Assembly: GCF_022387135.1 (NCBI RefSeq)
Contig: NZ_CP092462.1
Location: forward strand, 2,356,001-2,420,000
Length of the DNA stretch: 64,000 nt
From: Comamonas sp. B21-038
Lineage (GTDB): Bacteria; Pseudomonadota; Gammaproteobacteria; Burkholderiales; Burkholderiaceae_C
Reading direction: 5' to 3'
The notes under the pieces were generated by a model. It worked only from the letters and a program-made list of their open reading frames with translations. It did no database searches and had not been told where the DNA came from. The position numbers and the translations under genes were made by a program. Each line of letters begins with the position of its first letter. Position 1 is the stretch's first letter. Below are positions 8,857 to 17,778 of the stretch, one piece after another.

Positions 8857-11496
8857 TCACACCGGGGCGGCTTGCGCAGCGCGGGATGCCAGAAAATCCT
8901 GCGCAAAGCGCTGCAGCACTCCGCCTGCCTCGTAGACAGACAGCTCCTCGCCGGTATCCAGGCGGCAGGTCACCGGCACGCGGTCAATCTGGCCATTGCG
9001 GCGCCGGACCACCAGGCTCAGCGTGGCCAGCGGTGTGCGTTCACCTTCCACATCATAGGTCTCCGTGCCATCCAGTTGCAGCGTCTTGCGCGTGGTGCCG
9101 GGCCTGAACTCCAATGGCAGCACGCCCATGCCGATCAGGTTGGTGCGGTGGATGCGCTCAAAGCCCTCGGCCACCACCGTCTCCACCCCGGCCAGGCGCA
9201 CGCCCTTGGCGGCCCAGTCGCGGCTGGAGCCCTGGCCGTAGTCGGCGCCGGCAATGATGATCAGCGGCTGGCGGCGCGCCAGATAGGTCTCCATCGCCTC
9301 CCACATGCGCACCACCCGGCCCTCGGGCTCGATGCGGGCCAGCGAACCCTTTTGCACCTGGCCATCAACCACGGCCATCTCGTTGACAAGCTGGGGGTTG
9401 GCAAAGGTGGCGCGCATCGCCGTCAGGTGGTCGCCCCGGTGGGTGGCGTAGGAGTTGAAGTCCTCCTCGGGCAGGCCCATCTTGGCCAGGTACTCCCCGG
9501 CGGCCGAGCTGGCCAGAATGGCATTGGAGGGCGACAGGTGGTCAGTGGTGATGTTGTCCGGCAGCAGCGCCAGCGGCCGCATGCCCTGCAGGCTGCGCGG
9601 GTGCGCGGCCAGCGCGCCCACGCCTTCGGTGTCCCAATACGGCGGCCGGCGGATATAGGTGGACTGGGGGCGCCAGGCATACTGCGCCTCGGCCTGCTCG
9701 CCATCGTCCACGCGCAGCGCAAACATGGGCTCATACACGGCGCGGTACTGCGCTGGCTTCACGGCCTGGGCCACCACGGCATCGATCTCTGCGTCGCTGG
9801 GCCAGAGGTCTTGCAGACGGATCTCCCGCCCATCGACGACGCCCAGCACATCCTTCTCGATATCAAAGCGCACCGTGCCCGCAATCGCATAGGCCACCAC
9901 CAGCGGGGGCGAGGCCAGAAACGCCTGCTTGGCATAGGGGTGGATGCGGCCATCGAAATTGCGGTTGCCCGAGAGCACGGCCGTGGCATACAGGTCGCGA
10001 TCGATGATCTCCTGCTGAATCCGGGGATCGAGCGCGCCACTCATGCCATTGCAGGTGGTGCAGGCAAAGGCGACGATGCCAAAACCCAGCGCCTTCAGGT
10101 CCTCCAGCAGCCCAGCCTCTTGCAGATACAGCTCCACCGCCTTGGAGCCGGGCGCGAGCGAGGTCTTCACCCAGGGCTTGCGCACGAGGCCCAGGCACCG
10201 GGCATTGCGCGCCAGCAGCGCTGCAGCCATCACATTGCGCGGGTTGCTGGTGTTGGTGCAGCTGGTGATGGCGGCGATGATGACGGCGCCATCGGGCAGC
10301 AGGCCCTGCGCCTCTTGGGCGCGCGCCAGCGCCAGGGGCTCGGCGCCGGCAATGCCGCGCTCGGCCAGCTGCGAAGTCGGCAGGCGGCGGTGCGGGTTGG
10401 AGGGGCCGGCCATATTGCGCACCACGGTCGACAGGTCAAACTGCAGCACCCGTTCATAGCTCACCTGGGCCAGGCTGTCGGCCCAGAAGCCCGCGGTCTT
10501 GGCATAGGTCTCGACCAGCTGCACCTGCTTTTCATCGCGGCCCGTCAGCCGCAGGTAGGCCAAGGTCTGCTCATCCACCGCAAACAGCGCGGCAGTGGCG
10601 CCGTACTCCGGGCACATATTGGCGATGGTGGCGCGGTCGCCAATCGAGAGGCTGCGCGCGCCCTCGCCATAAAACTCCACATAGGCGCCCACCACCTTTT
10701 GCTGGCGCAAAAACTCCGTCAGCGCCAGCACGATGTCGGTCGCGGTGATGCCAGGCTCGGGCCGGCCGCTCAGGGCCACGCCGACAATGTCGGGCAGCCG
10801 CATCCACGAGGCCCGGCCCAGCATCACGTTCTCGGCCTCCAGGCCGCCCACGCCCACCGCAATCACGCCCAGCGCATCCACATGCGGGGTATGGCTGTCC
10901 GTGCCCACGCAGGTATCAGGAAAGGCCACACCATGCTGCACATAGACGACGGGCGACATCTTCTCCAGATTGATCTGGTGCATGATGCCGTTGCCCGCCG
11001 GGATCACGTCCACGTTCGCAAAGGCCTTCTTGCTCCATTCGATGAAATGGAAGCGGTCCTCGTTTCGGCGGTCTTCGATCGCACGGTTCTTCTCAAAGGC
11101 CTCGGGGTCAAACCCGCCGCATTCCACGGCCAGCGAATGGTCCACGATCAGCTGCACCGGCACCACCGGGTTGACGGCGGCCGGGTCACCGCCCGCCTGG
11201 GCAATCGCATCGCGCAGGCCCGCCAGGTCCACCAAGGCGGTCTGGCCCAGGATGTCATGGCAGACCACGCGCACGGGGAACCAGGGAAAGTCGATATCGC
11301 GCCTGCGCTCGATCAGCTGGCGCAGGTAGTCCGGCAACTGGGCCGGGTCGGCGCGGCGCACCAGGTTTTCGGCATGCACCCGCGCCGTGTACGGCAGGCG
11401 GGCCCAGGCGCCGGGCGCCAGCGCATCGACTGCCGCCTGCGCATCAAAATAATCCAGGCCGGTGCCGGCCAGTGCTTGTCTGTAATCGGTGTTCAT
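8857..11496 (-). CDS. acnD: Fe/S-dependent 2-methylcitrate dehydratase AcnD
   Basis: This 879-residue aconitase-family enzyme dehydrates 2-methylcitrate in propionate catabolism. The three [4Fe-4S] ligands are visible at about Cys 413 (ITSCTNTSNP) and Cys 479/482 (FACTTCNGMSG). The N-terminal part has PVQLIVDHSLAVECGG and GTDSHTPHVDALGV; the C-terminal swivel domain carries YGQGSSRDWAAKG and IGMGVLPLEF. ATG 11496 is preferred over an upstream TTG at 11508. The neighbours prpC and prpF distinguish it from housekeeping aconitase AcnA. The preceding 87 bases to prpC hold no clear terminator. Confidence 0.95.
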   Translation of the reverse strand: MNTDYRQALAGTGLDYFDAQAAVDALAPGAWARLPYTARVHAENLVRRADPAQLPDYLRQLIERRRDIDFPWFPVRVVCHDILGQTALVDLAGLRDAIAQAGGDPAAVNPVVPVQLIVDHSLAVECGGFDPEAFEKNRAIEDRRNEDRFHFIEWSKKAFANVDVIPAGNGIMHQINLEKMSPVVYVQHGVAFPDTCVGTDSHTPHVDALGVIAVGVGGLEAENVMLGRASWMRLPDIVGVALSGRPEPGITATDIVLALTEFLRQQKVVGAYVEFYGEGARSLSIGDRATIANMCPEYGATAALFAVDEQTLAYLRLTGRDEKQVQLVETYAKTAGFWADSLAQVSYERVLQFDLSTVVRNMAGPSNPHRRLPTSQLAERGIAGAEPLALARAQEAQGLLPDGAVIIAAITSCTNTSNPRNVMAAALLARNARCLGLVRKPWVKTSLAPGSKAVELYLQEAGLLEDLKALGFGIVAFACTTCNGMSGALDPRIQQEIIDRDLYATAVLSGNRNFDGRIHPYAKQAFLASPPLVVAYAIAGTVRFDIEKDVLGVVDGREIRLQDLWPSDAEIDAVVAQAVKPAQYRAVYEPMFALRVDDGEQAEAQYAWRPQSTYIRRPPYWDTEGVGALAAHPRSLQGMRPLALLPDNITTDHLSPSNAILASSAAGEYLAKMGLPEEDFNSYATHRGDHLTAMRATFANPQLVNEMAVVDGQVQKGSLARIEPEGRVVRMWEAMETYLARRQPLIIIAGADYGQGSSRDWAAKGVRLAGVETVVAEGFERIHRTNLIGMGVLPLEFRPGTTRKTLQLDGTETYDVEGERTPLATLSLVVRRRNGQIDRVPVTCRLDTGEELSVYEAGGVLQRFAQDFLASRAAQAAPV

Positions 11497-11583
11497 GGGG
11501 CAGTGCAAACCGGCGGGCAGGCCACCCGCACGGTGTCGCTATATCTATAGGGATCGGGAGAAGTCGGATCAGCCGGCAGTTGA

Positions 11584-12762
11584 TCATCCGCGCTGGTCGA
11601 TGGGCTGGAACACCTGGTCTTCCGGCCCCGTGTAATGCGCGCTGGGGCGGATGATCTTGTTGTCCACGCGCTGCTCGATCACATGCGCAGCCCAGCCGCT
11701 GGTGCGCGCAATCACAAACAGCGGCGTGAACATCGCAGTGGGCACGCCCATCATGTGGTAGCTCACAGCGCTGAACCAGTCGAGGTTGGGGAACATCTTC
11801 TTGACCTCCCACATCACCGTCTCCAGGCGCTCGGCAATGTCGTACATCTTCGTGGATCCGGCCTCCAGCGACAGCTCCTTGGCGACGCCCTTGATGACGA
11901 CGTTGCGCGGGTCGCTGACGGTGTAGACGGGGTGGCCAAAGCCGATCACCACCTCCTTGTTCTCCACCCGGCGGCGGATATCGGCCTCGGCAGCATCGGC
12001 GCTGTCGTAGCGCTTCTGGATCTCGAAGGCCACCTCGTTGGCGCCGCCGTGCTTGGGGCCGCGCAGCGCGCCAATCGCGCCGGTGATCGACGAATACATG
12101 TCGCTGCCGGTACCGGCCACCACACGCGCGGTGAAAGTCGAGGCGTTGAACTCATGCTCGGCATACAGATTGAGCGAGGTGTGCATGGCCCGCTCCCACA
12201 GCGCGCTGGGCTTTTTGCCATGCAGCAGGTGCAGAAAATGCGCGCCGATGGAGTCGTCATCGGTCTCCACATCAATGCATTTGCCCGAGGTGCTGAAGTG
12301 GTACCAGTACAGCAGCATCGAGCCCAGCGAGGCCATCAGGCGGTCGGCAATGTCGCGGGCGCCGGGCAGGTTGTGGTCGTCCTTCTCGGGCAGGGTGCAG
12401 CCCAGCACCGATACGCCCGTGCGCATCACATCCATCGGGTGGCTGGCCGCCGGCAGCTGCTCCAGCGCCTGCTTGACGCTGGCGGGCAGGCCGCGCAGTG
12501 CCTTGAGCTTGTCCTTGTAGGCCCGCAGTTCCGCCCGGTTGGGCAGCTTGCCGTGTACCAGCAGGTGGGCAATTTCCTCAAACTCACAGACCTGGGCCAT
12601 GTCCAGAATGTCATAGCCCCGGTAGTGCAGGTCATTGCCGCTGCGGCCCACGGTGCACAAGGCGGTGTTGCCCGCCGTCACGCCTGAGAGCGCAACCGAT
12701 TTCTTGGGTTTGAAGGTCGAAGGCGTGCTGGGCGCTGCGGCCTCGGTGGTCGTGGTGGTCAT
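11584..12762 (-). CDS. prpC: 2-methylcitrate synthase PrpC
   Basis: This 392-residue citrate-synthase-fold enzyme condenses propionyl-CoA with oxaloacetate. The catalytic triad is visible as His 238 (GPKHGGANE), His 277 ([14 protein letters not shown]) and Asp 328 (FPNLDWFSA). The start ATG at 12762 has AGGAAA upstream and overlaps the stop of the thioesterase gene (ATGA). Length and the motif GFGHPVY are those of the short methylcitrate-synthase group rather than hexameric GltA. It opens the core methylcitrate cluster with acnD and prpF. Confidence 0.95.
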   Translation of the reverse strand: MTTTTTEAAAPSTPSTFKPKKSVALSGVTAGNTALCTVGRSGNDLHYRGYDILDMAQVCEFEEIAHLLVHGKLPNRAELRAYKDKLKALRGLPASVKQALEQLPAASHPMDVMRTGVSVLGCTLPEKDDHNLPGARDIADRLMASLGSMLLYWYHFSTSGKCIDVETDDDSIGAHFLHLLHGKKPSALWERAMHTSLNLYAEHEFNASTFTARVVAGTGSDMYSSITGAIGALRGPKHGGANEVAFEIQKRYDSADAAEADIRRRVENKEVVIGFGHPVYTVSDPRNVVIKGVAKELSLEAGSTKMYDIAERLETVMWEVKKMFPNLDWFSAVSYHMMGVPTAMFTPLFVIARTSGWAAHVIEQRVDNKIIRPSAHYTGPEDQVFQPIDQRG

Positions 12763-13157
12763 AGCGGGGTTTCCTGGTTCAAATACGCGCAATCAAGGGA
12801 GACTGGCCGGCCTTTGGCATCGACGGCCACCATTTCAAACAAACCTTTGAGAACTTCTTCGGGTGGGATGCCCGGCAGATCGGCCAGGCCGGTGACGCAG
12901 ACGGTCATCGAGCTGCGCCCCACCCGGCTGACCCAGGCACGCAGGGTCAGCCCATGGCCTACCGGTGCCGGTGCCACAAAGTCCACACGGCTGACTGCCG
13001 CCATCACCACCTCACGTTGCGCGAGGCTGCGGGCCGCCAGAAACGCGGCCTTGGCCATCAACTGCAGACCCTGGCCCGCAAACAGCGTGCCGTGGTGGTT
13101 GGCCAGCGCCGGCAGTACCAGTTCCTGCAGTTCAACAATGCCGATGGGTTGTGTCAT
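12759..13157 (-). CDS. Hotdog-fold acyl-CoA thioesterase, first gene of the propionate operon
   Basis: This 132-residue protein has the hotdog acyl-CoA hydrolase signature [13 protein letters not shown] (about 16-28) and a later [16 protein letters not shown] strand pattern, as in YciA/BACH thioesterases. It should hydrolyse short acyl-CoA esters in the cytoplasm. It starts divergent to the ScfR-like regulator and its stop overlaps the prpC start by 4 bases, so it is the promoter-proximal gene of the operon. A role in relieving propionyl-CoA or another CoA overload is an inference from position. It would be easy to miss because a longer frame runs through from the opposite-strand regulator. 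Confidence 0.85.
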   Translation of the reverse strand: MTQPIGIVELQELVLPALANHHGTLFAGQGLQLMAKAAFLAARSLAQREVVMAAVSRVDFVAPAPVGHGLTLRAWVSRVGRSSMTVCVTGLADLPGIPPEEVLKGLFEMVAVDAKGRPVSLDCAYLNQETPL

Positions 13158-13319
13158 GCTTCGCAATTTACGCAAAATGCCATGCCGTGGATAGCACTGA
13201 AATGGCGAATTTCTGCGAATGAAAATAGCCATTTTGCGAATTTTGCGAATTGATAGAATCCGCAAAATTGGCAAACCCTCGCCGCGACTACTACCCCGGA
13301 TGAAACAAGAGATCTGGCT
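13158..13319. promoter_or_regulatory. Divergent prp/scfR promoter region with 9-bp repeats in both orientations
   Basis: This 162-base AT-richer spacer separates the propionate operon from its likely regulator. TTTTGCGAA occurs twice in exact tandem at 13232-13249. On the other strand TTTTGCGTA and AATTGCGAA lie in tandem at 13177-13160. Further copies are TTCTGCGAA (13211-13219), AATGGCGAA (13201-13209) and, reversed, TTTTGCGGA (13267-13259). Nine-base phasing in two opposite-facing clusters looks like operator arrays for a ScfR/RamB-type protein. The repeats are seen directly; the binding protein is inferred. Confidence 0.75.
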
Positions 13320-14741
13320 ATGAAAAAAACCTTTATGGGCGTGAAGCTGCGCAAGCTGCGTGCCGAGCGCAACCTGTCGCAGATTGCGCTGGCCCACGCG
13401 CTGGGCCTGTCGCCCAGCTACCTCAACCAGCTGGAGCAAAACCAGCGGCCCTTGACGGTGTCGGTGCTGCTCAAGCTGCACCGCAGCCTGGGGGTGGACA
13501 TCCAGCAGTTTTCCGAAGACGAGGAGGCACGCCTGGTTGCGGGGCTGCGCGAAGCCCTGGCCGATGCACCCGAGGCCATCGCCCTGCCCGAGCTGCAAGA
13601 AGTGGCCGCGCAAATGCCGGCGCTGGGCGCGGCGGTGGTGGCGCTGTACCGCCGCCATCTGGACACCATGGAGCGGCTCGAAGCGCTGTCGCTGCAGTTG
13701 GGTGACGACCGCAGCGATGAACGTGCCCATGCCAAAGGGCCGGCCGCGATGCCATTCGAGGTGGTGCGCGATTTCTTCTTCTCGCACCAGAACTATTTCG
13801 ATGCGGTGGACCGCGCAGCCGAAGACCTGGCGATGCAGGCGCAGGCCCAGGGCGGTCCCCTGGTGGACTGGCTGGTGCAGCGCCTGGAGCGCGAGCACCA
13901 GGTTCAGGTGCAGCAGGTGCAAAGCGCAGGCGCCAGCAAGCGGCAGTTTGACCCGGCCTCGCGCCTGCTGCAGCTGTCACCCACGCTGGCGCCGGCGCAG
14001 CAAGCCTTTCAGTTGGCCACGCAGCTGGCGCTGCTGGAGATCGGCCCCCAACTCGACAGCCTCATCCGCGTGCCCGCGCTGGCCGACGACCCTTCCGCGC
14101 AGCGGCTGGCGCGCCTGGGCCTGGCCAACTACTTTGCCGGTGCGCTGCTGCTGCCCTATGACCCGTTTTTGCAGGCCGCCCAGGCGCTGCGCTACGACAT
14201 CGACCTGCTGGGCCAGCGCTTTGCCGTCGGCTTTGAAACCGTCTGCCACCGGCTCAGCACCTTGCAGCGGCCCGACAACCCCGGCGTGCCCTTTTTCTTT
14301 GTGCGCGTGGACCGGGCCGGCAATATCTCCAAGCGCCAGTCGGCCACGCATTTCCATTTCAGCCGCACCGGTGGCACCTGCCCGCTGTGGAATGTCTACG
14401 AGGCCTTTGGCCAGCCCGGCCAGGTACTCGCGCAGCTGGCTGCCATGCCCGATGGCCGGCGCTATCTGTGGATCGCCCGCAGCGTCTCCGGCGGGCAGCG
14501 CGGCTATGGCGCCCCCCGCAAAACCTTTTCCATCGGCCTGGGCTGCGACCTGCGCCATGCACCGCAGCTGGTCTATGCCAACGGCATCGCGCTGGAAGAC
14601 CCGGAAGCCGCCACCCCCATCGGCATGGGCTGCAAGGTCTGCGAGCGCACGCAGTGCCCGCAGCGGGCTTTTCCGTATCTGGGCGCCAAGCTGGCAGTCG
14701 ATGAAAACACCAGCTACTCCACGCCCTACGGCGCGCACTAA
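13320..14741 (+). CDS. ScfR/RamB-like short-chain fatty acyl transcriptional regulator
   Basis: This 473-residue regulator has an XRE-type HTH at about 10-65 (LSQIALAHALGLSPSYLNQL), an IrrE/ImmA-like middle part (about 250-290, LGLANYFAGALLLPYDPF) where the peptidase HExxH is absent, and a C-terminal domain ending in a Cys cluster GCKVCERTQCPQR. This layout matches RamB/PrpR(Mtb)/ScfR regulators of glyoxylate and methylcitrate genes, where acyl-CoA or Fe/S sensing has been described. It is divergent from the prp operon and is the obvious regulator of it. Its stop overlaps the end of the convergent LysR gene by a few bases. Confidence 0.9.
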   Translation: MKKTFMGVKLRKLRAERNLSQIALAHALGLSPSYLNQLEQNQRPLTVSVLLKLHRSLGVDIQQFSEDEEARLVAGLREALADAPEAIALPELQEVAAQMPALGAAVVALYRRHLDTMERLEALSLQLGDDRSDERAHAKGPAAMPFEVVRDFFFSHQNYFDAVDRAAEDLAMQAQAQGGPLVDWLVQRLEREHQVQVQQVQSAGASKRQFDPASRLLQLSPTLAPAQQAFQLATQLALLEIGPQLDSLIRVPALADDPSAQRLARLGLANYFAGALLLPYDPFLQAAQALRYDIDLLGQRFAVGFETVCHRLSTLQRPDNPGVPFFFVRVDRAGNISKRQSATHFHFSRTGGTCPLWNVYEAFGQPGQVLAQLAAMPDGRRYLWIARSVSGGQRGYGAPRKTFSIGLGCDLRHAPQLVYANGIALEDPEAATPIGMGCKVCERTQCPQRAFPYLGAKLAVDENTSYSTPYGAH

Positions 14742-15610
14742 ATAGCCGCCAACAACTGGCCAAAGCGGGCTTCCACATACTTCGCTGTCGGGCTGCGTTG
14801 CGCGCCCTGGCGCCAGAGCATGCGCACCGACAGCCGGGGCAGCGCCAGCGCCGGGCAAGGCACTTCACGCAGCGCCTGGCGGTTGCCCTCGTAGTGCGCA
14901 ATATTGACCGGCAGCACCGCCCAGCCCAGGTTGTCGGCCACCATGTCAGCGATGTTGTAGAAGCTGTCCGAGCGCCAGACGCGCGGGCTATAGGCGCGCT
15001 CATGCACGTCCTCGGTGTGCATCAGCAGCTGCCGGTGCTGGGCCAGCGCCTGCAGGCTCACGGCCTGGCCATCGGCCAGTGGGTGGTCGGCGGCCACAAA
15101 CACGCCCTGGGGCACGGTGCCCAGGTGGCGCTGCTCAAAATGGTGCAGCACGGGCCCCCGGTCGATGTGGATGGCGATGCCGGCGCGCCCCTGGGCCACA
15201 TAGTCGGCCACCTCGGTGGCGGTGCCGTTGAGCAGCAGCAATTCCAGGCTCGGAAACCGCTGCGCCATCTCGCGCAGCATGGTCGCCACGGCGGTATAGG
15301 GCAGCGCCTCGTCAATGGCCAGTGCCAGCTCGGCATCGGCCCCGCCGCTGAGCGCCTGCGCGCGCTGGTCCAGCTGCTCGGCCTGGCGCAGCAGCTCGCG
15401 CGCCTCCAGCAGCAGCACCCGGCCCGCATCGGTCAGTTGGGCATTGCGGTGCGAGCGGTCAAACAGCACCACGCCCAGGTCTACCTCCAGCATGCCCACC
15501 GCGGTGCTGACAGCAGATTGCGCCTTGCCCAGGCTGCGTGCAGCGGCTGAGAAAGAGCCGCTGTCGGCGGTGGCCACAAACTGCCGCAATTGTTCAATGG
15601 TCCATTCCAT
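14738..15610 (-). CDS. LysR family transcriptional regulator
   Basis: This 290-residue regulator has the N-terminal LysR winged HTH (about 1-60: FSAAARSLGKAQSAVSTAVG) followed by a periplasmic-binding-protein-like effector domain. The start ATG at 15610 gives MEWTIEQLRQF, the normal LysR N-terminus; an ATG 8 codons upstream is less likely. It is divergent from a GNAT/MFS gene pair, so it probably controls them. It converges on the ScfR-like gene with overlapping stops. The effector is unknown. Confidence 0.9.
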   Translation of the reverse strand: MEWTIEQLRQFVATADSGSFSAAARSLGKAQSAVSTAVGMLEVDLGVVLFDRSHRNAQLTDAGRVLLLEARELLRQAEQLDQRAQALSGGADAELALAIDEALPYTAVATMLREMAQRFPSLELLLLNGTATEVADYVAQGRAGIAIHIDRGPVLHHFEQRHLGTVPQGVFVAADHPLADGQAVSLQALAQHRQLLMHTEDVHERAYSPRVWRSDSFYNIADMVADNLGWAVLPVNIAHYEGNRQALREVPCPALALPRLSVRMLWRQGAQRSPTAKYVEARFGQLLAAI

Positions 15611-15693
15611 AGCCTGGCACTGTAACGCATCCATCTGTTTTACTGATGGATTCCAACTTTATCGATCTATTTTTATGGCGCAATATCCAGGCT

Positions 15694-16230
15694 ATGCAAT
15701 CGATCAACAAACAAGCACCCGCCCTGACGATGGCCTGGTGCCACGACCCCGCACAGTCGCCAGCGATCCTGGCGCTGTTCATGGGCCAGCTCAGTCCCCA
15801 TTACATCTCCCATGGCGAGCTGCAGTCTCCGCGCGCCATCGCACCGGGCCAATGGAGCCCCCAGCTAGCCGACAACATGGCCCGACAAATTGAGGCCACC
15901 TTGGCCGCGCCCAAAGCAAACGCGATGCAGCGCATCGCCACCGCCCACCAGGGCGATGCGCTGGTCGGCATCGCCTTTGTCTCGCTCGACGAGGAGCAGC
16001 GCGCGCCCACCCCGTTTGCCACCCTGGATGACCTCGTGGTCAGCCCCGCCGCACGCGGCCAGGGCCTGGGCCAGGCGCTGTTTGGCTGGGTCTGCGCGCA
16101 GTTGCAGGCCCAAGGGCTGCAACGCCTGTTTCTGGAAAGCGGCATCGGCAACCAGGGCGCGCACCGGCTGTTCGAGCGCCTGGGCTGCCAGCCCGTGTCC
16201 GTCACGATGATGAAAGAACTGGGAGTCTGA
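15694..16230 (+). CDS. GNAT family N-acetyltransferase
   Basis: This roughly 178-residue enzyme shows the GNAT acetyl-CoA binding motif A (DLVVSPAARGQGLGQALFGW) and motif B (LQRLFLESGIGNQGAHRLFERL, here shown in part as ESGIGNQGAHRLFERLG). It should transfer an acetyl group to an amine. The start at 15694 is chosen because the domain begins soon after; an in-frame ATG at 15646 would add 16 residues, and neither has a strong ribosome site. The stop is 2 bases before the MFS exporter start, so the two genes are coupled. A pairing of acetylation and export of a toxic compound is plausible but unproven. Confidence 0.82.
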   Translation: MQSINKQAPALTMAWCHDPAQSPAILALFMGQLSPHYISHGELQSPRAIAPGQWSPQLADNMARQIEATLAAPKANAMQRIATAHQGDALVGIAFVSLDEEQRAPTPFATLDDLVVSPAARGQGLGQALFGWVCAQLQAQGLQRLFLESGIGNQGAHRLFERLGCQPVSVTMMKELGV

Positions 16231-16232
16231 CC

Positions 16233-17777
16233 ATGGCACTGCATTCCAGAAGATGGCTGGTGCTGGCCATCGTATCCATGGCCCTGCTGCTGATCGTCGT
16301 CGACATGACGGTGCTCTACACCGCGCTGCCGACGCTCACCCATGACCTGGCCGCGTCCACCTCGATGAAGCTGTGGATCGTCAACGCCTATGCGCTGGTC
16401 GTCGCCGGCCTGCTGCTGAGCACCGGCGCTTTAGGCGACCGCCTGGGCTACCGGCGCATGTTCATGCTCGGCCTGGTGGTCTTTGGCACCGCCTCGCTGG
16501 CGGCTGCCTATTCCCCCAATGCAGGCATGTTGATTGCCGCCCGCGCGCTGCTGGGCGTGGGCGCGGCCATCATGATGCCCGCGACCCTGGCCATCATCCG
16601 CATGAGTTTTCCCGACCAGCGCGAGCGCTCGGTGGCCATCGGCATCTGGGCCTCGGTCGCCTCGGGCGGCGCGGCGCTGGGCCCTGTCGTCGGCGGCGTG
16701 CTGCTGGAGTACTTCTGGTGGGGCTCGGTGTTTTTGGTCAATGTGCCCATCGTGGCACTGGCGCTGGTGCTGACCGTGTGGCTGATTCCCGCAGACCGCC
16801 TCCAGCACAAGGCCAGCCTGGCTGGCTGGGACTACACCAGCTCGCTGCAGGCCATGGTGGCCATGGTCAGTCTGGTGCTGAGCATCAAGGAGCTGGCCAA
16901 GCCTGCGCCATCACTGGGCTTTGCCGCGCTGATGGGCGTGCTCAGCGCGGTGGTGCTGGCGGTCTTTATCCGCCGCCAGCTCAGCCGTCCCCAGCCGCTG
17001 ATCGAGCTGCGCCTGTTCCGCATTCCGACGTTCTCGGGCGGTGTGATTGCGGCCGTGGTGGCAGCCGTCGCGTTGGTGGGCGTGGAGCTGGTGTTCAGCC
17101 AGCGCCTGCAGCTGGTGCTGGGGCTGAGCCCGCTGCAAGCGGGGCTGGCGATCTTGCCGATCCCGGTGGCGGCCTTTGTGGCCGGCCCCATTGCTGGCTG
17201 GGCGCTGTCGCGCTTTGGCACGCAGCGGCTGATTCTGGCGGGCCTGGTGGTCAGCGCAGTGGCACTGTGTGCATTGACGATGAGCCTCAACACGGGCGCC
17301 CACAGCCTGCAGAAAATCGCCGTGCTGGCCGTCCTGGGCCTGGGCGTGGGCGCCACCATCACCGCCGCCTCCAATGCGGTGATGAACAGCGCGCCGCCCG
17401 AGCACGCGGGCATGGCCGCCTCGGTCGAAGAGGTCTCCTACGAGTTTGGCGGCGTGCTGGGCGTGGCGCTACTGGGCAGCGTGCTGTCCTGGCGCTATAC
17501 CAGCAGCCTGGTGCTGCCGGCCAACCTGCAGGCCACCGGCGCCAGCGATGGCATCGACGCCGCGTTGCTGGCTGCAGAAAAGTTGCCGCCCGAGGCAGCG
17601 GCCCAGCTGCTGGGCCTGGCCCACGCGGCGTTTGACCAGGGCTTTATGGCGGTGATGGCCACTGCCGTGGTGCTGGTGTTGGCCGCAGCGCTGGCGGTGG
17701 CGCTGCTGCGCAGCCGTGGTCAGCAACAGGCCACCGTGGGGCACCGCAGCGGCGCGGTGGCCAGCGAAGGGCACTGA
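16233..17777 (+). CDS. MFS exporter of the DHA2 (14-TM) family, SmvA/QacA-like
   Basis: This 514-residue protein has about 14 hydrophobic helices. DHA2 motifs are clear: GALGDRLGYRRMFMLG (motif A, about 67-82) and LGPVVGGVLLEYFWWGS (motif C). VDMTVLYTALPTL near residue 23 is the usual TM1 motif D1. As I recall it, SmvA (methyl viologen/cationic biocide exporter) is similar through the first 170 residues. It should be a proton antiporter for cationic or amphiphilic compounds. It follows the GNAT gene by 2 bases and converges on the flavoprotein gene with 1 base between stops. Substrate is not determined. Confidence 0.9.
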   Translation: MALHSRRWLVLAIVSMALLLIVVDMTVLYTALPTLTHDLAASTSMKLWIVNAYALVVAGLLLSTGALGDRLGYRRMFMLGLVVFGTASLAAAYSPNAGMLIAARALLGVGAAIMMPATLAIIRMSFPDQRERSVAIGIWASVASGGAALGPVVGGVLLEYFWWGSVFLVNVPIVALALVLTVWLIPADRLQHKASLAGWDYTSSLQAMVAMVSLVLSIKELAKPAPSLGFAALMGVLSAVVLAVFIRRQLSRPQPLIELRLFRIPTFSGGVIAAVVAAVALVGVELVFSQRLQLVLGLSPLQAGLAILPIPVAAFVAGPIAGWALSRFGTQRLILAGLVVSAVALCALTMSLNTGAHSLQKIAVLAVLGLGVGATITAASNAVMNSAPPEHAGMAASVEEVSYEFGGVLGVALLGSVLSWRYTSSLVLPANLQATGASDGIDAALLAAEKLPPEAAAQLLGLAHAAFDQGFMAVMATAVVLVLAAALAVALLRSRGQQQATVGHRSGAVASEGH

Positions 17778-17778
17778 C

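Noticed and set aside
6732..9107. A 791-codon open frame on the plus strand
   Set aside because: It covers the opposite strand of the PrpB-like and prpF genes and has no recognisable domain or ribosome site.
8785..11550. A 921-codon open frame on the plus strand
   Set aside because: It lies opposite acnD, which has clear aconitase motifs and iron-sulfur cysteines; the plus-strand translation is His/Gln/Arg-rich as expected of a GC-rich antisense frame.
13158..13922. Long N-terminal extension of the thioesterase frame
   Set aside because: The extension is antisense to the ScfR-like regulator and crosses the repeat-rich promoter region; the ATG at 13157 gives a normal-length hotdog protein.
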